Shown here piece by piece: positions 1-8,100 of a stretch of 37,534 nucleotides of DNA. Every line of letters starts with the position of its first letter. Position 1 is the first letter of the stretch. The position numbers and the translations under genes are program-made. The notes under the pieces were generated by a model. It was not told the origin of the DNA. It was given only the letters and a program-made list of their open reading frames with translations, and made no database searches. Origin of the DNA: Actinomycetes bacterium (lineage in GTDB: Bacteria > Actinomycetota > Acidimicrobiia > Acidimicrobiales > Acidimicrobiaceae); NCBI GenBank assembly GCA_021777475.1, contig JAJYDM010000013.1:1-37534 (forward strand). The letters are read 5' to 3'.

Positions 1-44
1 CCATGGTAAGGCTGGGGTCGTCGGTTCGATTCCGACAGGGGGCT
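1..44 (+). tRNA. tRNA-Thr (GGT), 3' part only
   Basis: The window opens inside a tRNA. The anticodon loop is at 3-9 with anticodon GGT at 5-7. The 3' half of the anticodon stem follows at 10-14, a 5-base variable loop at 15-19, and the T arm at 20-36 (GTCGG, TTCGATT, CCGAC). The acceptor strand is at 37-43 and discriminator T is at 44. The next bases are CGA, so CCA is not encoded. The 5' half lies outside the window, so the acceptor pairing cannot be checked. A tRNA-Thr followed by tRNA-Met and rpmG is a familiar actinobacterial order. Confidence 0.87.
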
Positions 45-48
45 CGAT

Positions 49-125
49 GGCGGCGTAGCTCAGATGGTTAGAGCGCACGGCTCATAATCGTGAGGTCGTC
101 GGTTCGATCCCGACCGCCGCTACCA
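49..125 (+). tRNA. tRNA-Met (CAT), elongator type
   Basis: A full cloverleaf can be drawn. Acceptor 49-55 pairs with 115-121, with one G-T pair at the end. The D arm begins at 58. The anticodon stem CACGG/TCGTG flanks the loop CTCATAA, with anticodon CAT. The T arm is 98-114, discriminator A is at 122 and CCA is encoded at 123-125. The anticodon stem lacks the three G-C pairs typical of initiator tRNA, so this is an elongator. A tRNA-Ile carrying a modified CAT anticodon is a less likely alternative. It starts four bases after the tRNA-Thr discriminator, so the two are probably co-transcribed. Confidence 0.93.
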
Positions 126-317
126 ACCAGTTGAACGGTTTACGTGACGAACCCCGCCCCGAGGGCGCTGAAGAGCCACATTGCACGCCCTTTGCTACTG
201 CAGTCCGATTATGCGTCATACCCTGGGAGAAGAAGTGGCATGAGCCGCCGCTTTCGGGGGATCCCCTTCTCTGAGGGAGGAGGTCAACATTTAGCATTTC
301 AAGTGGAGGAGATCTTA

Positions 318-401
318 ATGAAACTAACTAGGATGTTGATCTGTCTCCAGGGACAGCTTGAGGCCCAAGGCTCCGAAGGATCTAACAATGGCGAAGAATG
401 A
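318..401 (+). CDS. possible 27-residue leader ORF overlapping rpmG
   Basis: I do not recognise this ORF. ATG at 318 is preceded by a near-perfect Shine-Dalgarno sequence (GGAGGAG, 305-311) with a 6-base spacer, better than the site of rpmG itself. The 27-residue product begins [13 protein letters not shown] and is otherwise polar, ending in two glutamates. The stop lies 14 bases inside rpmG in another frame, an arrangement that can couple translation of the two genes. It may equally be a chance ORF in the rpmG leader. Nothing here shows that a stable peptide is made. Confidence 0.3.
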   Translation: MKLTRMLICLQGQLEAQGSEGSNNGEE

Positions 402-552
402 AAAGCGCATAAAGGTGACTCTTGCTTGCGAACAGTGCAAGCGGAGAAACTACATCACAACCAAGAATCGTCAGAACGACCGTGAAAGAATCGAAATGCA
501 GAAATACTGCAAATGGGATCGATCTCACACGTTGCATAAAGAAACGCGCTAG
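388..552 (+). CDS. rpmG: 50S ribosomal protein L33
   Basis: L33 is a small zinc-ribbon protein of the large subunit near the E site. The 54-residue product starts [17 protein letters not shown], normal length for the family, and ends HTLHKETR. The ATG at 388 was chosen over an in-frame one at 358 because it restores the family N-terminus and has AAGGA at 376-380, seven bases upstream. The first metal pair CEQC is present. The second pair, usually CxxC, reads CKWD, so three of four cysteines remain and Asp takes the last place. It lies between tRNA-Met and the ECF sigma gene, as in the actinobacterial tRNA-Thr/tRNA-Met/rpmG order. Confidence 0.95.
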   Translation: MAKNEKRIKVTLACEQCKRRNYITTKNRQNDRERIEMQKYCKWDRSHTLHKETR

Positions 553-616
553 ATTAGCGGTTTATAATCGTTCATTAGCGGTCTGCATCTGACCGTGGAA
601 GGTATTGCAGACAATT

Positions 617-1216
617 ATGGGTTGGGATTTTTCAAAGCTGGTGGAGCGCGCAAAGGCAGGTGATGTATCCGCCTTTGACGAGCTTGTGCGAAGAACTTAT
701 AAGTCAACGTATCGCTTGGCCTTGAAGCTCACCGGTAATGTGGACGATGCCTTTGACGTTCTGCAGGAAACTTATTTCAGAGCGTTCGAGTCATTGAAGA
801 AGTTCAGGGCCGACTCATCCTTTCCTACATGGCTCTATCGGATCACCGCGAATTGCGCAAGCACCCTCTTGTCCTCCGGAAAGTCCAGAAGTCATGAATT
901 GCTTGAGAGAGCCTCACATGTGGCCGATACCTCCCGGGAAGCCGACATTGAAGAGATGGCCAGCCAGTCGATTGAACGGGACTGGGTGAAGGCGGCGCTA
1001 ATGAGCCTTCCAAAGCGGCTGCAGGCCGTTGTTTTGTTGAGAGATGTATATGGCTTCGCGCACAAAGAGATTGCTGACCGCCTGGGAATATCTGAGGCAG
1101 CGGCAAAGGTGAGACTTCACCGTGGCCGCGTGAAGCTTAAAGAAGAACTCGGGAAGATCGGCAAGGGGCGCGTATCCACTGCAGAATCAGAGGTGGAGCT
1201 ACCCAGGGCCGTTTAG
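617..1216 (+). CDS. ECF-type RNA polymerase sigma factor, orphan
   Basis: A sigma-70 family factor with only regions 2 and 4, expected to direct core polymerase to a specific promoter set. Region 2 lies at about residues 17-85 (FDELVRRTY, DAFDVLQETYFRAF, FPTWLYRI). Region 4 lies at about 125-180 (LPKRLQAVVLLRDVYGF, then the helix-turn-helix IADRLGISEAAAKVRLHRGR). A polar tail of about 20 residues follows. The ATG at 617 gives 199 residues; an in-frame TTG at 605 is possible, but GGAAGG at 597-602 is badly spaced for either. TATAAT at 563-568 could be a -10 box, with no clear -35. No anti-sigma gene is adjacent, so its control is unknown. The family is certain, the subgroup and regulon are not. 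Confidence 0.93.
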   Translation: MGWDFSKLVERAKAGDVSAFDELVRRTYKSTYRLALKLTGNVDDAFDVLQETYFRAFESLKKFRADSSFPTWLYRITANCASTLLSSGKSRSHELLERASHVADTSREADIEEMASQSIERDWVKAALMSLPKRLQAVVLLRDVYGFAHKEIADRLGISEAAAKVRLHRGRVKLKEELGKIGKGRVSTAESEVELPRAV

Positions 1217-1219
1217 AAA

Positions 1220-1247
1220 TTGCAGTTCTCGACCTGAGGCCTATAGT
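1220..1247 (+). promoter_or_regulatory. candidate promoter for tRNA-Trp, distal
   Basis: TTGCAG at 1220-1225 and TATAGT at 1242-1247 are separated by 16 bases. The site begins just after the sigma gene stop and would start transcription about 40 bases before tRNA-Trp. It is inferred from hexamers only. Confidence 0.45.
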
Positions 1248-1248
1248 G

Positions 1249-1278
1249 TTGAACCTAAGGAGGGCTTCTACCTACTAT
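1249..1278 (+). promoter_or_regulatory. candidate promoter for tRNA-Trp, proximal
   Basis: TTGAAC at 1249-1254 and TACTAT at 1273-1278 are separated by 18 bases. Transcription would begin about 10 bases before the mature tRNA 5' end. Together with the distal site it suggests that tRNA-Trp and secE-nusG start afresh here. Confidence 0.45.
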
Positions 1279-1294
1279 GCTCGTAGTTCGCTTT

Positions 1295-1367
1295 AGGGTA
1301 GTAGCTCAATTGGTAGAGCACCGGTCTCCAAAACCGGGGGTTGGGGGTTCGAGTCCCTCCTGCCCTG
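1295..1367 (+). tRNA. tRNA-Trp (CCA)
   Basis: A complete cloverleaf. Acceptor AGGGTAG at 1295-1301 pairs with 1360-1366. The D stem starts at 1304. The anticodon stem CCGGT/ACCGG encloses CTCCAAA, with anticodon CCA at 1328-1330. The T arm is 1343-1359 and discriminator G, as expected for tRNA-Trp, is at 1367. CCA is not encoded (CTC follows). It sits directly before secE, the standard actinobacterial order. Confidence 0.97.
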
Positions 1368-1395
1368 CTCAGTTGTATATCTGCGAGGGAATTTC

Positions 1396-1692
1396 GTGAA
1401 TCGTCAGACCAAGAGAATGATGGAACGCCGACAAGGCGGAGCTGACACTGGGGCAGCCACGGCTGCAGCACGTCATCAGGTGGCTGCAAGAAATGCTGGT
1501 GCAGAGAAGAGATCGACTATCAAGGGTTATTTCAGCGAAGTTCGGTCAGAACTTCGCAAAGTAATCTGGCCAAAGAGAAGTCAGGTGGTAAATTACGCGA
1601 CTGTAGTTTTCTTTACCCTGGTACTCTTGGTAGTCGTTATTTTTGTGTTGAATTTCGCCTTTTCCAAGGCCGTACTGTTCCTTTACAAATAG
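1396..1692 (+). CDS. secE: preprotein translocase subunit SecE
   Basis: SecE clamps SecY in the inner-membrane protein translocon. The 98-residue product has a basic, Ala-rich cytoplasmic N-terminus of about 40 residues. It is followed by the conserved amphipathic segment FSEVRSELRKVIWPKR (residues 46-61) and one membrane helix at about 67-90. This single-helix form is usual outside Proteobacteria. The start is GTG at 1396, with GAGGGA at 1385-1390. The stop abuts the nusG start with no spacer, so the two are translationally linked. Confidence 0.96.
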   Translation: MNRQTKRMMERRQGGADTGAATAAARHQVAARNAGAEKRSTIKGYFSEVRSELRKVIWPKRSQVVNYATVVFFTLVLLVVVIFVLNFAFSKAVLFLYK

Positions 1693-2376
1693 ATGCCTGA
1701 TTACGAAGCCGAAGACCTAGAAAACATGAATATTGAGAGTGATGTCGAGTCCGGCGCCGATGCGGCGGACCCTGTCGACGACGTAGAGGAGCTTCTCGAA
1801 ACACATGAGCCTTCGGGAGTTCAGAGTCCATACGATCGTCCTGGGGCCTGGTACGTTGTTCACTCATATGCAGGGTATGAGAACAAGGTAAAGTCAAATC
1901 TCGAAAGCAGGATCTCATCAATGAACATTGAGGATGAGATTTTCGAGGTGGTTATACCCGTAGAAGACGTGGTCGAGGTAAAGAACGGGCGCAAGGTAAC
2001 CGTCTCCAAGAAGGTTTTCCCCGGATACCTCCTAGTCAGGTGCTACCTTACCGATGAGTCCTGGTCGGTAATCCGCAATACTCCAGGAGTCACCGGCTTT
2101 GTAGGTCTGGGAACCAAGCCGACGCCACTCTCTCGTAAAGAGGTGGAGAGCATTCTGGCGGTTCCTGAAGAGAGTGGTAAAGAGGTCAAGAAGGCCAAGC
2201 CGCTGTTGGAGTTCGAGGTTGGGGAGACCGTACGGGTCAAAGAAGGCCCATTTGCAGATTTCTCGGGCCAAATTGCCGAGATAAACGAGGACCACCTCAA
2301 GCTAAAGGTATTGGTCAATATATTTGGGCGGGAGACGCCTGTGGAGCTGGAGTTCTCCCAGGTTTCCAAGCTTTAA
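1693..2376 (+). CDS. nusG: transcription termination/antitermination factor NusG
   Basis: NusG binds the polymerase clamp and links it to Rho or the ribosome. The 227-residue product has an acidic extension at residues 1-50. The NGN domain begins at [15 protein letters not shown] (52-66) and includes FPGYLLV (109-115). A KOW domain starts near 174 ([15 protein letters not shown]). The acidic N-terminal extension is common in Actinomycetota. The ATG at 1693 directly follows the secE stop. It lies upstream of rplK, whose operon starts 33 bases later. Confidence 0.97.
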   Translation: MPDYEAEDLENMNIESDVESGADAADPVDDVEELLETHEPSGVQSPYDRPGAWYVVHSYAGYENKVKSNLESRISSMNIEDEIFEVVIPVEDVVEVKNGRKVTVSKKVFPGYLLVRCYLTDESWSVIRNTPGVTGFVGLGTKPTPLSRKEVESILAVPEESGKEVKKAKPLLEFEVGETVRVKEGPFADFSGQIAEINEDHLKLKVLVNIFGRETPVELEFSQVSKL

Positions 2377-2409
2377 TTATCGAGATAGTACGGAAGCGAG
2401 TCGATCGAA

Positions 2410-2838
2410 ATGGCAAAGCGCCGCGTAACAGCAATCGTAAAAATTCAACTGCCGGCCGGAGCCGCAACACCTGCCCCTCCGGTTGGAACAGCACTAGGAC
2501 CTCACGGAATCCAGACAATGGAGTTCGTCAAGCAGTACAATGCTGCAACTGAGGCACAGCGTGGAACCGTAATACCTGTCGAAGTGACAATCTTCGACGA
2601 TCGTTCGTTCACCTTTGTTTTAAAGACCCCACCGTCGCCAGTCCTGCTACGTCAGGCCGCTGGAATTGAGAAGGGTTCATCTACAAATATGAAGGTGACT
2701 GCAGGTACTGTCACCGATGATCAGTTAGCTGAAATCGCACGCACCAAAATGCCGGATCTCAATGCCAATGACCTAGAGGCCGCAAAGCGCCAGATTGCTG
2801 GGACAGCGCGGTCGATGGGCATCAAGGTAGAGGGCTAA
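2410..2838 (+). CDS. rplK: 50S ribosomal protein L11
   Basis: L11 binds 23S rRNA at the GTPase centre with L10/L12 and is needed for RelA-type stringent sensing. The 142-residue product is full length. It has the N-terminal domain with [17 protein letters not shown] (about 24-40) and the RNA-binding C-terminal domain ending [13 protein letters not shown]. The start is ATG at 2410; the ribosome site is weak (GCGAG at 2396-2400). It is 31 bases from rplA, forming the usual L11-L1 pair. Confidence 0.97.
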   Translation: MAKRRVTAIVKIQLPAGAATPAPPVGTALGPHGIQTMEFVKQYNAATEAQRGTVIPVEVTIFDDRSFTFVLKTPPSPVLLRQAAGIEKGSSTNMKVTAGTVTDDQLAEIARTKMPDLNANDLEAAKRQIAGTARSMGIKVEG

Positions 2839-2869
2839 CCCGGCCTTTTTAGACTTTGGGAGATTTACA

Positions 2870-3598
2870 GTGGTAAAAGGAAAGAGATACACTTCGGCAG
2901 CAGCGGAGTTCAATCGTGAGAAGCTTTATACGGTTGCCGAGGCTGTCGAGATCGTAAAGAAGTCTGCCAGGGCGAAGTTTGACGAGACCGTCGAGTTCGC
3001 TGCTCGTCTCGGCGTAGACCCTCGTAAAGCGGACCAGATTCTCCGCGGAACGGTCTCATTGCCCGCGGGAAGTGGCCGAACAGTCCGAGTTGCGGTATTC
3101 GCAGCTGGTGAAGCCGCGCAGGCAGCCCGTGATGCCGGTGCTGACATTGTGGGCGCTGACGACCTTGTCAATCGATGCTTGAACGAGAGTTTCACCGAGT
3201 TTGACGTTGCTATTGCCACGCCGGACCTAATGGGTCAGGTTGGCCGTCTGGGTCGCGTTTTGGGGCCACGTGGTCTTATGCCGAACCCAAAGACCGGAAC
3301 GGTCACCATGGAAGTGGGTAAGGCGGTGACCGAGTTCAAAGGTGGAAGGATCGAGTACCGCACCGATAAGGTTGGAAATATCCACGTGCCCATGGGTAAG
3401 GTTTCATTTGACTCCAAGGGGCTTTTAGAGAACTTTCGCTCGGTCATTGAGGAGTTGAACAGAGCGAAGCCAGCTTCCGCAAAGGGAAGATACTTCAGAT
3501 CGGTGACTTTGTCTTCGACCATGGGTCCTGGTGTCAAGATCGATACGAATCAGCTGCGCCTGACAGACGAGATGATCAGTCAGATTTCTGCCGCCTAG
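2870..3598 (+). CDS. rplA: 50S ribosomal protein L1
   Basis: L1 forms the mobile stalk at the E site and represses the L11-L1 mRNA in many bacteria. The product has 242 residues. The conserved block [19 protein letters not shown] lies near residues 125-145, and the RNA-contact tail ends near [11 protein letters not shown]. It starts at GTG 2870 with GGGAGA at 2858-2863. The following 214 bases hold hairpins and an L10-type leader, so the rplJ operon is probably controlled separately. Confidence 0.97.
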   Translation: MVKGKRYTSAAAEFNREKLYTVAEAVEIVKKSARAKFDETVEFAARLGVDPRKADQILRGTVSLPAGSGRTVRVAVFAAGEAAQAARDAGADIVGADDLVNRCLNESFTEFDVAIATPDLMGQVGRLGRVLGPRGLMPNPKTGTVTMEVGKAVTEFKGGRIEYRTDKVGNIHVPMGKVSFDSKGLLENFRSVIEELNRAKPASAKGRYFRSVTLSSTMGPGVKIDTNQLRLTDEMISQISAA

Positions 3599-3674
3599 GC
3601 ACCTGTGAACGCAGGTGCATGAGATTGTAGGAGTGCCGCTACAATTCATGGTTTGTGTTTCACTTTGGTGAAAC
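3599..3674 (+). terminator. three consecutive hairpins after rplA
   Basis: Three strong stems follow the rplA stop. GCACCTG/CAGGTGC is at 3599-3605 and 3612-3618. An 11-pair stem with one bulged G is at 3619-3630 and 3639-3649. GTTTCAC/GTGAAAC with a 4-base loop is at 3657-3663 and 3668-3674. None has a good T-run, although an A-rich, then T-containing stretch follows the last. They may attenuate or protect the rplK-rplA mRNA 3' end. Confidence 0.55.
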
Positions 3675-3685
3675 CGAAAAATTTA

Positions 3686-3770
3686 TAGCAGTCGCCTAAG
3701 AGATCAGGTGCTTCAGCATTTAGTTGCTGCGGCATAAAGGGATTCCCGCCTGAGGAGGTGGCATCTTGGA
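3686..3770 (+). promoter_or_regulatory. L10-type ribosomal protein leader
   Basis: The segment upstream of rplJ has the features of the bacterial L10 leader. There is a purine-rich AAGAGATCAGGTGCTTCAGC stretch at about 3698-3717, a Cys-loop-like GTTGCTGCGGC, and the hallmark CCCGCCTGAGGAGGTGGC at about 3744-3762. In other bacteria the L10-(L12)4 complex binds this fold and represses rplJ-rplL. The GAGGAGG inside it is too far from any rplJ start to be its ribosome site. The match is by eye, without a covariance model. Confidence 0.72.
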
Positions 3771-3812
3771 CCTCTGGTCTCTTTGACTGCTGAGTTTGAT
3801 GTCAGGAGAGAG

Positions 3813-4454
3813 ATGGAAAGAAGTCCAAGGCCCAAAAAGGTTGCGACAGTTGATGAATTGAAGGAGCGTTTCGACTCCTCTTCAGCAATACTGCTAACCG
3901 AATATAGAGGTCTTAAAGTCTCGCAGCTTGAGACACTTCGTCGGCGCCTTAGAGCCAGTGGCGGAGAATACAAGATCTTCAAGAACACCTTCGTCCGTTT
4001 CGTTGCCAATGATAAAGGTTTGACCGATTTGGTCCCCCTGTTGGAAGGACCCACCGGAATCGCTTTCGTCGATACTGACGCAGCTGAAGTTGCCAAAGCC
4101 ATCAGAGAGTTCAGCCGTGAGAATCCGGCCCTGATTATCAAAGGTGGCGTCCTGGGCGAAACTGTCATCGGAGTGGATGAGGTCACTGCCCTGGCTGAAC
4201 TTCCGTCGAGAGACGTTCTTCTTGCCAGAATCGCTGGTGGTCTTGCTGCGCCAATGCAGAAGTTTGCCGGATTGCTAAAGGCCGTGCCACAGAGCTTTGC
4301 GTATGCCTTGGCCGCTCTAATCGAAAAGGGCGGAACTGCCGGTGTTCCAGTGGCAACGCCGACGGAAAAGCCAGTTCCTGAGGTAACAGCGGAAGAGTCC
4401 GGTTCTGGAGAGGTTTCCCCTCCTGAGGTTGGCGAGCCTCAGGCAGAAGGCTAG
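3813..4454 (+). CDS. rplJ: 50S ribosomal protein L10
   Basis: L10 anchors the L7/L12 dimers to the ribosome. I choose ATG 3813 because AGGAG at 3804-3808 precedes it and the product then begins close to the family norm (KKVATVDELKERF, SSAILLTEYRGL). An in-frame TTG at 3783 would add ten residues and lacks a site. The 213-residue protein is longer than the usual 165-180. The L12-binding helix region is followed by about 40 Pro/Glu-rich residues ending EVGEPQAEG. A small hairpin (CCAGC/GCTGG, 4482-4495) lies before rplL. Confidence 0.95.
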   Translation: MERSPRPKKVATVDELKERFDSSSAILLTEYRGLKVSQLETLRRRLRASGGEYKIFKNTFVRFVANDKGLTDLVPLLEGPTGIAFVDTDAAEVAKAIREFSRENPALIIKGGVLGETVIGVDEVTALAELPSRDVLLARIAGGLAAPMQKFAGLLKAVPQSFAYALAALIEKGGTAGVPVATPTEKPVPEVTAEESGSGEVSPPEVGEPQAEG

Positions 4455-4538
4455 TTCGCCAACCGAGAAGTGAGATTGATGCCAGCGGTTGCTGGAAAAG
4501 TGTAAATACTGAGCTTAAAAATATAAGGAGCAACAAAA

Positions 4539-4916
4539 ATGGCTACAAAATCCGAGATCCTCGATGCTATTGCGTCGATGACAGTGCTTGAGCTTTCTGA
4601 ACTTCTAAAGGAGTTCGAAGAGAAGTTCGGTGTAACCGCCGCCGCACCCGCCGCCGCTGTTGCAGCTGCCCCAGCCGCTTCAGCCGAAGCAGCCGTAGTT
4701 GAGCAGGACGAGTTTGATGTCGTGCTCACCGCCGCAGGTGACAAGAAGATTCAAGTTATCAAGGAAGTGCGCACTCTCACTAACCTCGGACTCAAGGAAG
4801 CCAAGGACCTCGTCGATGGTGCTCCTAAGACCGTTCTTGAGAAAGTTTCCAAGGAAGATGCTGAGAAGGCAAAGGCTCAACTTGAGACCGCAGGCGCTAC
4901 AGTAGAACTCAAGTAG
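4539..4916 (+). CDS. rplL: 50S ribosomal protein L7/L12
   Basis: L7/L12 forms the stalk that recruits translational GTPases. The 125-residue product has the dimerising N-domain (residues 1-33), an Ala/Pro hinge at about 34-56, and the factor-binding C-domain with [10 protein letters not shown] and [15 protein letters not shown]. The ATG at 4539 has a strong AAGGAG at 4525-4530, eight bases away. This fits the need for several copies of L12 per L10. An attenuator-like hairpin follows. Confidence 0.98.
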   Translation: MATKSEILDAIASMTVLELSELLKEFEEKFGVTAAAPAAAVAAAPAASAEAAVVEQDEFDVVLTAAGDKKIQVIKEVRTLTNLGLKEAKDLVDGAPKTVLEKVSKEDAEKAKAQLETAGATVELK

Positions 4917-4935
4917 TTCGTCTACACTAGTTTCG

Positions 4936-4962
4936 ACAGAGGTGCTCGATGAGCGCCTCTGT
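4936..4962 (+). terminator. attenuator-like hairpin between rplL and rpoB
   Basis: A 12-pair stem (4936-4947 with 4951-4962, one G-T pair) closes a 3-base GAT loop. It is followed by the T-rich but broken ATTGGTGTTTAATAATT. In many bacteria a leaky terminator here makes L12 mRNA more abundant than rpoBC. The imperfect T-tract agrees with partial read-through. Confidence 0.7.
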
Positions 4963-5145
4963 ATTGGTGTTTAATAATTAAGGAATAGCAGCACTTATTT
5001 GGCTGTAGGGTGTTAGCAAAGGCATTATGCTCGTTAAAGCTGTCCCTAAACCGTTAATTGTTCCATTATGGAGTGGTGTTTACGCGCCAAATTTCCAGTG
5101 CGATTTCCAGCTTTAAATCGGTGTACATAAGCGAGGAGTAAGCCG
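4963..5145 (+). other. rpoB 5' untranslated region
   Basis: This stretch of 183 bases is AT-richer than its neighbours and has no ORF with a convincing start. I could not find a -35/-10 pair with good spacing. It ends in the rpoB ribosome site GAGGAG (5133-5138). Confidence 0.4.
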
Positions 5146-8100
5146 TTGAGCTCTCGTTCCCAGTCTCCGGAACGTTTTTCATTCGCCAATTTGGAAGAGG
5201 CATTGCCGCTACCAGACCTTATAGCGATTCAGAGGGATTCATTTGACTGGTTCTTGAAAAAAGGACTAGCGGAAACCTTCCAAGATATTTCCCCAATCGA
5301 GGATTTTACCGGCCAACTTAGGCTTGAGCTAGATTTTGACCCAGATGATCCGGATTTAAGACCTGAACCTAAGTATTCCATAGAGGAGTGCAAGGAGAAG
5401 GATATTACCTATTCCGCTCCGATCTTTGTTCGTGCGCGTTTCATGAATGCTGGAACTGGTGAGATCAAGGAGCAGACCGTCTTTATGGGCGACTTCCCAA
5501 TGATGACGGACAAAGGCACTTTCATCATTAATGGAACCGAAAGAGTCGTTGTTTCTCAGCTTGTGCGTTCCCCGGGAGTGATCTTTCAACCTGGAAGAGA
5601 TCCGAAGATCATCGTCAACGGAACTATTCACCCCTATAGGGGAGAGTGGATTGAGTTTGACGTGGAGGCTAAGCCGGGCCGCGACATCACAGCAGGTACC
5701 CGTGTGGCGCGCAAGAGGCGTGTAAGCCTGTTCACTTTGCTCCGAGCGCTTGGGTACGAGGACCCGGAGGTGTTGCAGCGGTTTGTTAGGCACTTCGACT
5801 TTTTGGAAGGCCAGTGGGAGAAGGACAAGGATCTGGTTGCCACCAGAGAAGAGGCACTAGTCGAGATCTACAAGAGAGCTCGTCCGGGTGAGCCTCCAAC
5901 TGTGGAGTCGGCCCGCGGCTACTTCGAGAATGCTTTCTTTTCTTCAAAACGCTATGACCTCACCCGAGTTGGACGTTACAAGCTGGATCGCAAGCTTGGA
6001 CCGGAAATCGATAAGATGAGCGAGATCATGGGGCTGGATCTTGGTCATCCAGCTGCGGATTCGGGAGTTCTTACACCTTCGGAGATGTTGGCAACTGCGA
6101 CTTACATGCTTCACTTGGCCAATGGCGAGAGCGGCTATCGTCTTGACGACCAGGACCATTTTGCCAACAGGCGTATCCGAAGCGTGGGTGAACTGATTCA
6201 AAATCAGTTGCGACTCGGGCTTTCCCGTCTTGAGCGACTTGTGCGTGAACGCATGACAACCCAGGATGTGGAGGCCATAACCCCACAGACCCTGATCAAC
6301 ATCCGTCCGGTTGTCGCTGCGATCAAGGAGTTCTTTGGGACCAGCCAGCTGAGTCAGTTTATGGACCAGAACAACCCCCTTTCGGGCCTGGCCCACAAGC
6401 GCCGCCTCTCAGCACTTGGACCCGGCGGTCTGTCACGTGAGCGTGCCGGTTTCGAGGTTCGTGATGTTCACACCTCCCACTATGGAAGAATGTGTCCGAT
6501 TGAGACGCCGGAAGGCCCAAACATCGGTTTGATCGGAGCACTCGCCAGCTATGCACGGGTGAACGATTTCGGTTTCATCGAGACTCCGTACCGCAAGGTC
6601 ATTGACGGACGTGTGACCAATGAAATTGCTTACTTCGCAGCGGATGAGGAGGAGGAGTACGTCATTGCGCAGGCAAACGCGCCTCTCGGCGCAGATGGCG
6701 CTTTCCTCGAAGATAAGGTGCTTGTGCGACGTGGTCCACAAGGTGCCGGAGTACGCGTTGGCGCTACCGCGACTTCATATGGATCGACTTCTGAGATCGA
6801 CTTCGTTCCGCCTTCTGAGATCGACCTGATGGACGTTTCTCCAAAGCAGATCGTTTCAGTCTCCACCTCTTTGATCCCCTTCATCGAGCACGATGACGCC
6901 AACCGTGCGCTCATGGGTGCGAATATGCAGAAGCAGGCAGTGCCACTTGTCGCTCCCGAAGCACCATACATTGGGACCGGCGTGGAAGCCAGGGCCGCCC
7001 GTGATGCCGGTGACGTCATTCTGGCCGAGGGATCAGGTCTTGTCACCAACGTGTCAGGCGAGTCGATCGAGGTTGAATACAGCCCTGGTCAGGTGGATCG
7101 GCTTGGCCGGTCGCTTGGCCGTAAAGTTTATCGGCTCTCGAAGTTCAAAAGATCGAACCAGAACACGTGCATGAATCAGAAAGTCGTGGTGGATCCGGGC
7201 CAAGAGGTCAATCTGGGAGACCTGCTTGCGGATGGTCCAGCTACCAGCCGCGGTGAATTGGCACTCGGTAAGAACCTGCTTGTGGCGTTTATGCCGTGGG
7301 AAGGTTACAACTATGAGGACGCGATCATTCTTTCAGAGCGTCTCGTCCGCGACGATGTTCTGACCTCAATTCATATCGAAGAGCATGAGATCGATGCACG
7401 TGACACAAAGCTAGGTGCAGAGGAGATCACACGTGACATTCCGAACCTTTCTGAGGAGATCCTCGCGGATCTCGATGAGAGGGGAATCATCCGAATCGGT
7501 GCCGAGGTTGACGCTGGTGACATCCTGGTCGGTAAGGTCACTCCAAAAGGTGAGACCGAGCTGACTCCGGAAGAAAGACTGCTGCGCGCGATCTTCGGTG
7601 AGAAGTCTAGGGAAGTAAGGGATACATCGCTGAAGGTACCTCACGGAGAATCCGGGAAGGTCATCGATGTCAAGGTGTTCACTAGGGAGGATTCGTCCGA
7701 ACTGGCTCCAGGTGTCAATCAACTCGTCCGTGTCTATATTGGCCAGAAGAGGAAGATAACCGAAGGCGACAAGCTCGCTGGGCGCCACGGGAACAAGGGT
7801 GTTATTTCCAAGATTCTTCCAGTGGAGGACATGCCGTATTTGGAGGACGGTACGCCAGTTGACATCATTCTGAACCCACTTGGCGTACCTTCAAGAATGA
7901 ATGTTGGGCAGGTGCTCGAGTCGCACCTCGGTTACGCGGCACGGTGGGGATGGGAGGGCAACAGCCTTGCCAAACCTCCGCTAAGGGGTACCGAGAAGAA
8001 GACGAGGCCCAAGACAGAGCCATCCACGTGGATCTCGACTCCGGTGTTCGATGGTGCCCACTGGGACGAGGAGGACAAGGCCGGCAAGCATCCAACTATA

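Noticed and set aside
155-167. CGCCC/GGGCG hairpin after tRNA-Met as a terminator
   Set aside because: It has only five pairs and no T-tract. The tRNA transcript may well continue into rpmG.
82-297. 71-codon ORF on the minus strand over tRNA-Met
   Set aside because: It ends in VGIEPTTSRL, a well-known false protein read from the antisense of tRNA genes. It has no ribosome site and covers the tRNA.
1268-1489. 73-codon ORF on the minus strand over tRNA-Trp and secE
   Set aside because: The segment GGTRTPNPRFWRPVLYQLSY is the antisense reading of tRNA-Trp, often mis-annotated as a protein.
3783-3812. TTG start for rplJ ten codons upstream
   Set aside because: It has no ribosome site at a usable distance. 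ATG 3813 has AGGAG and gives a start close to the family norm.
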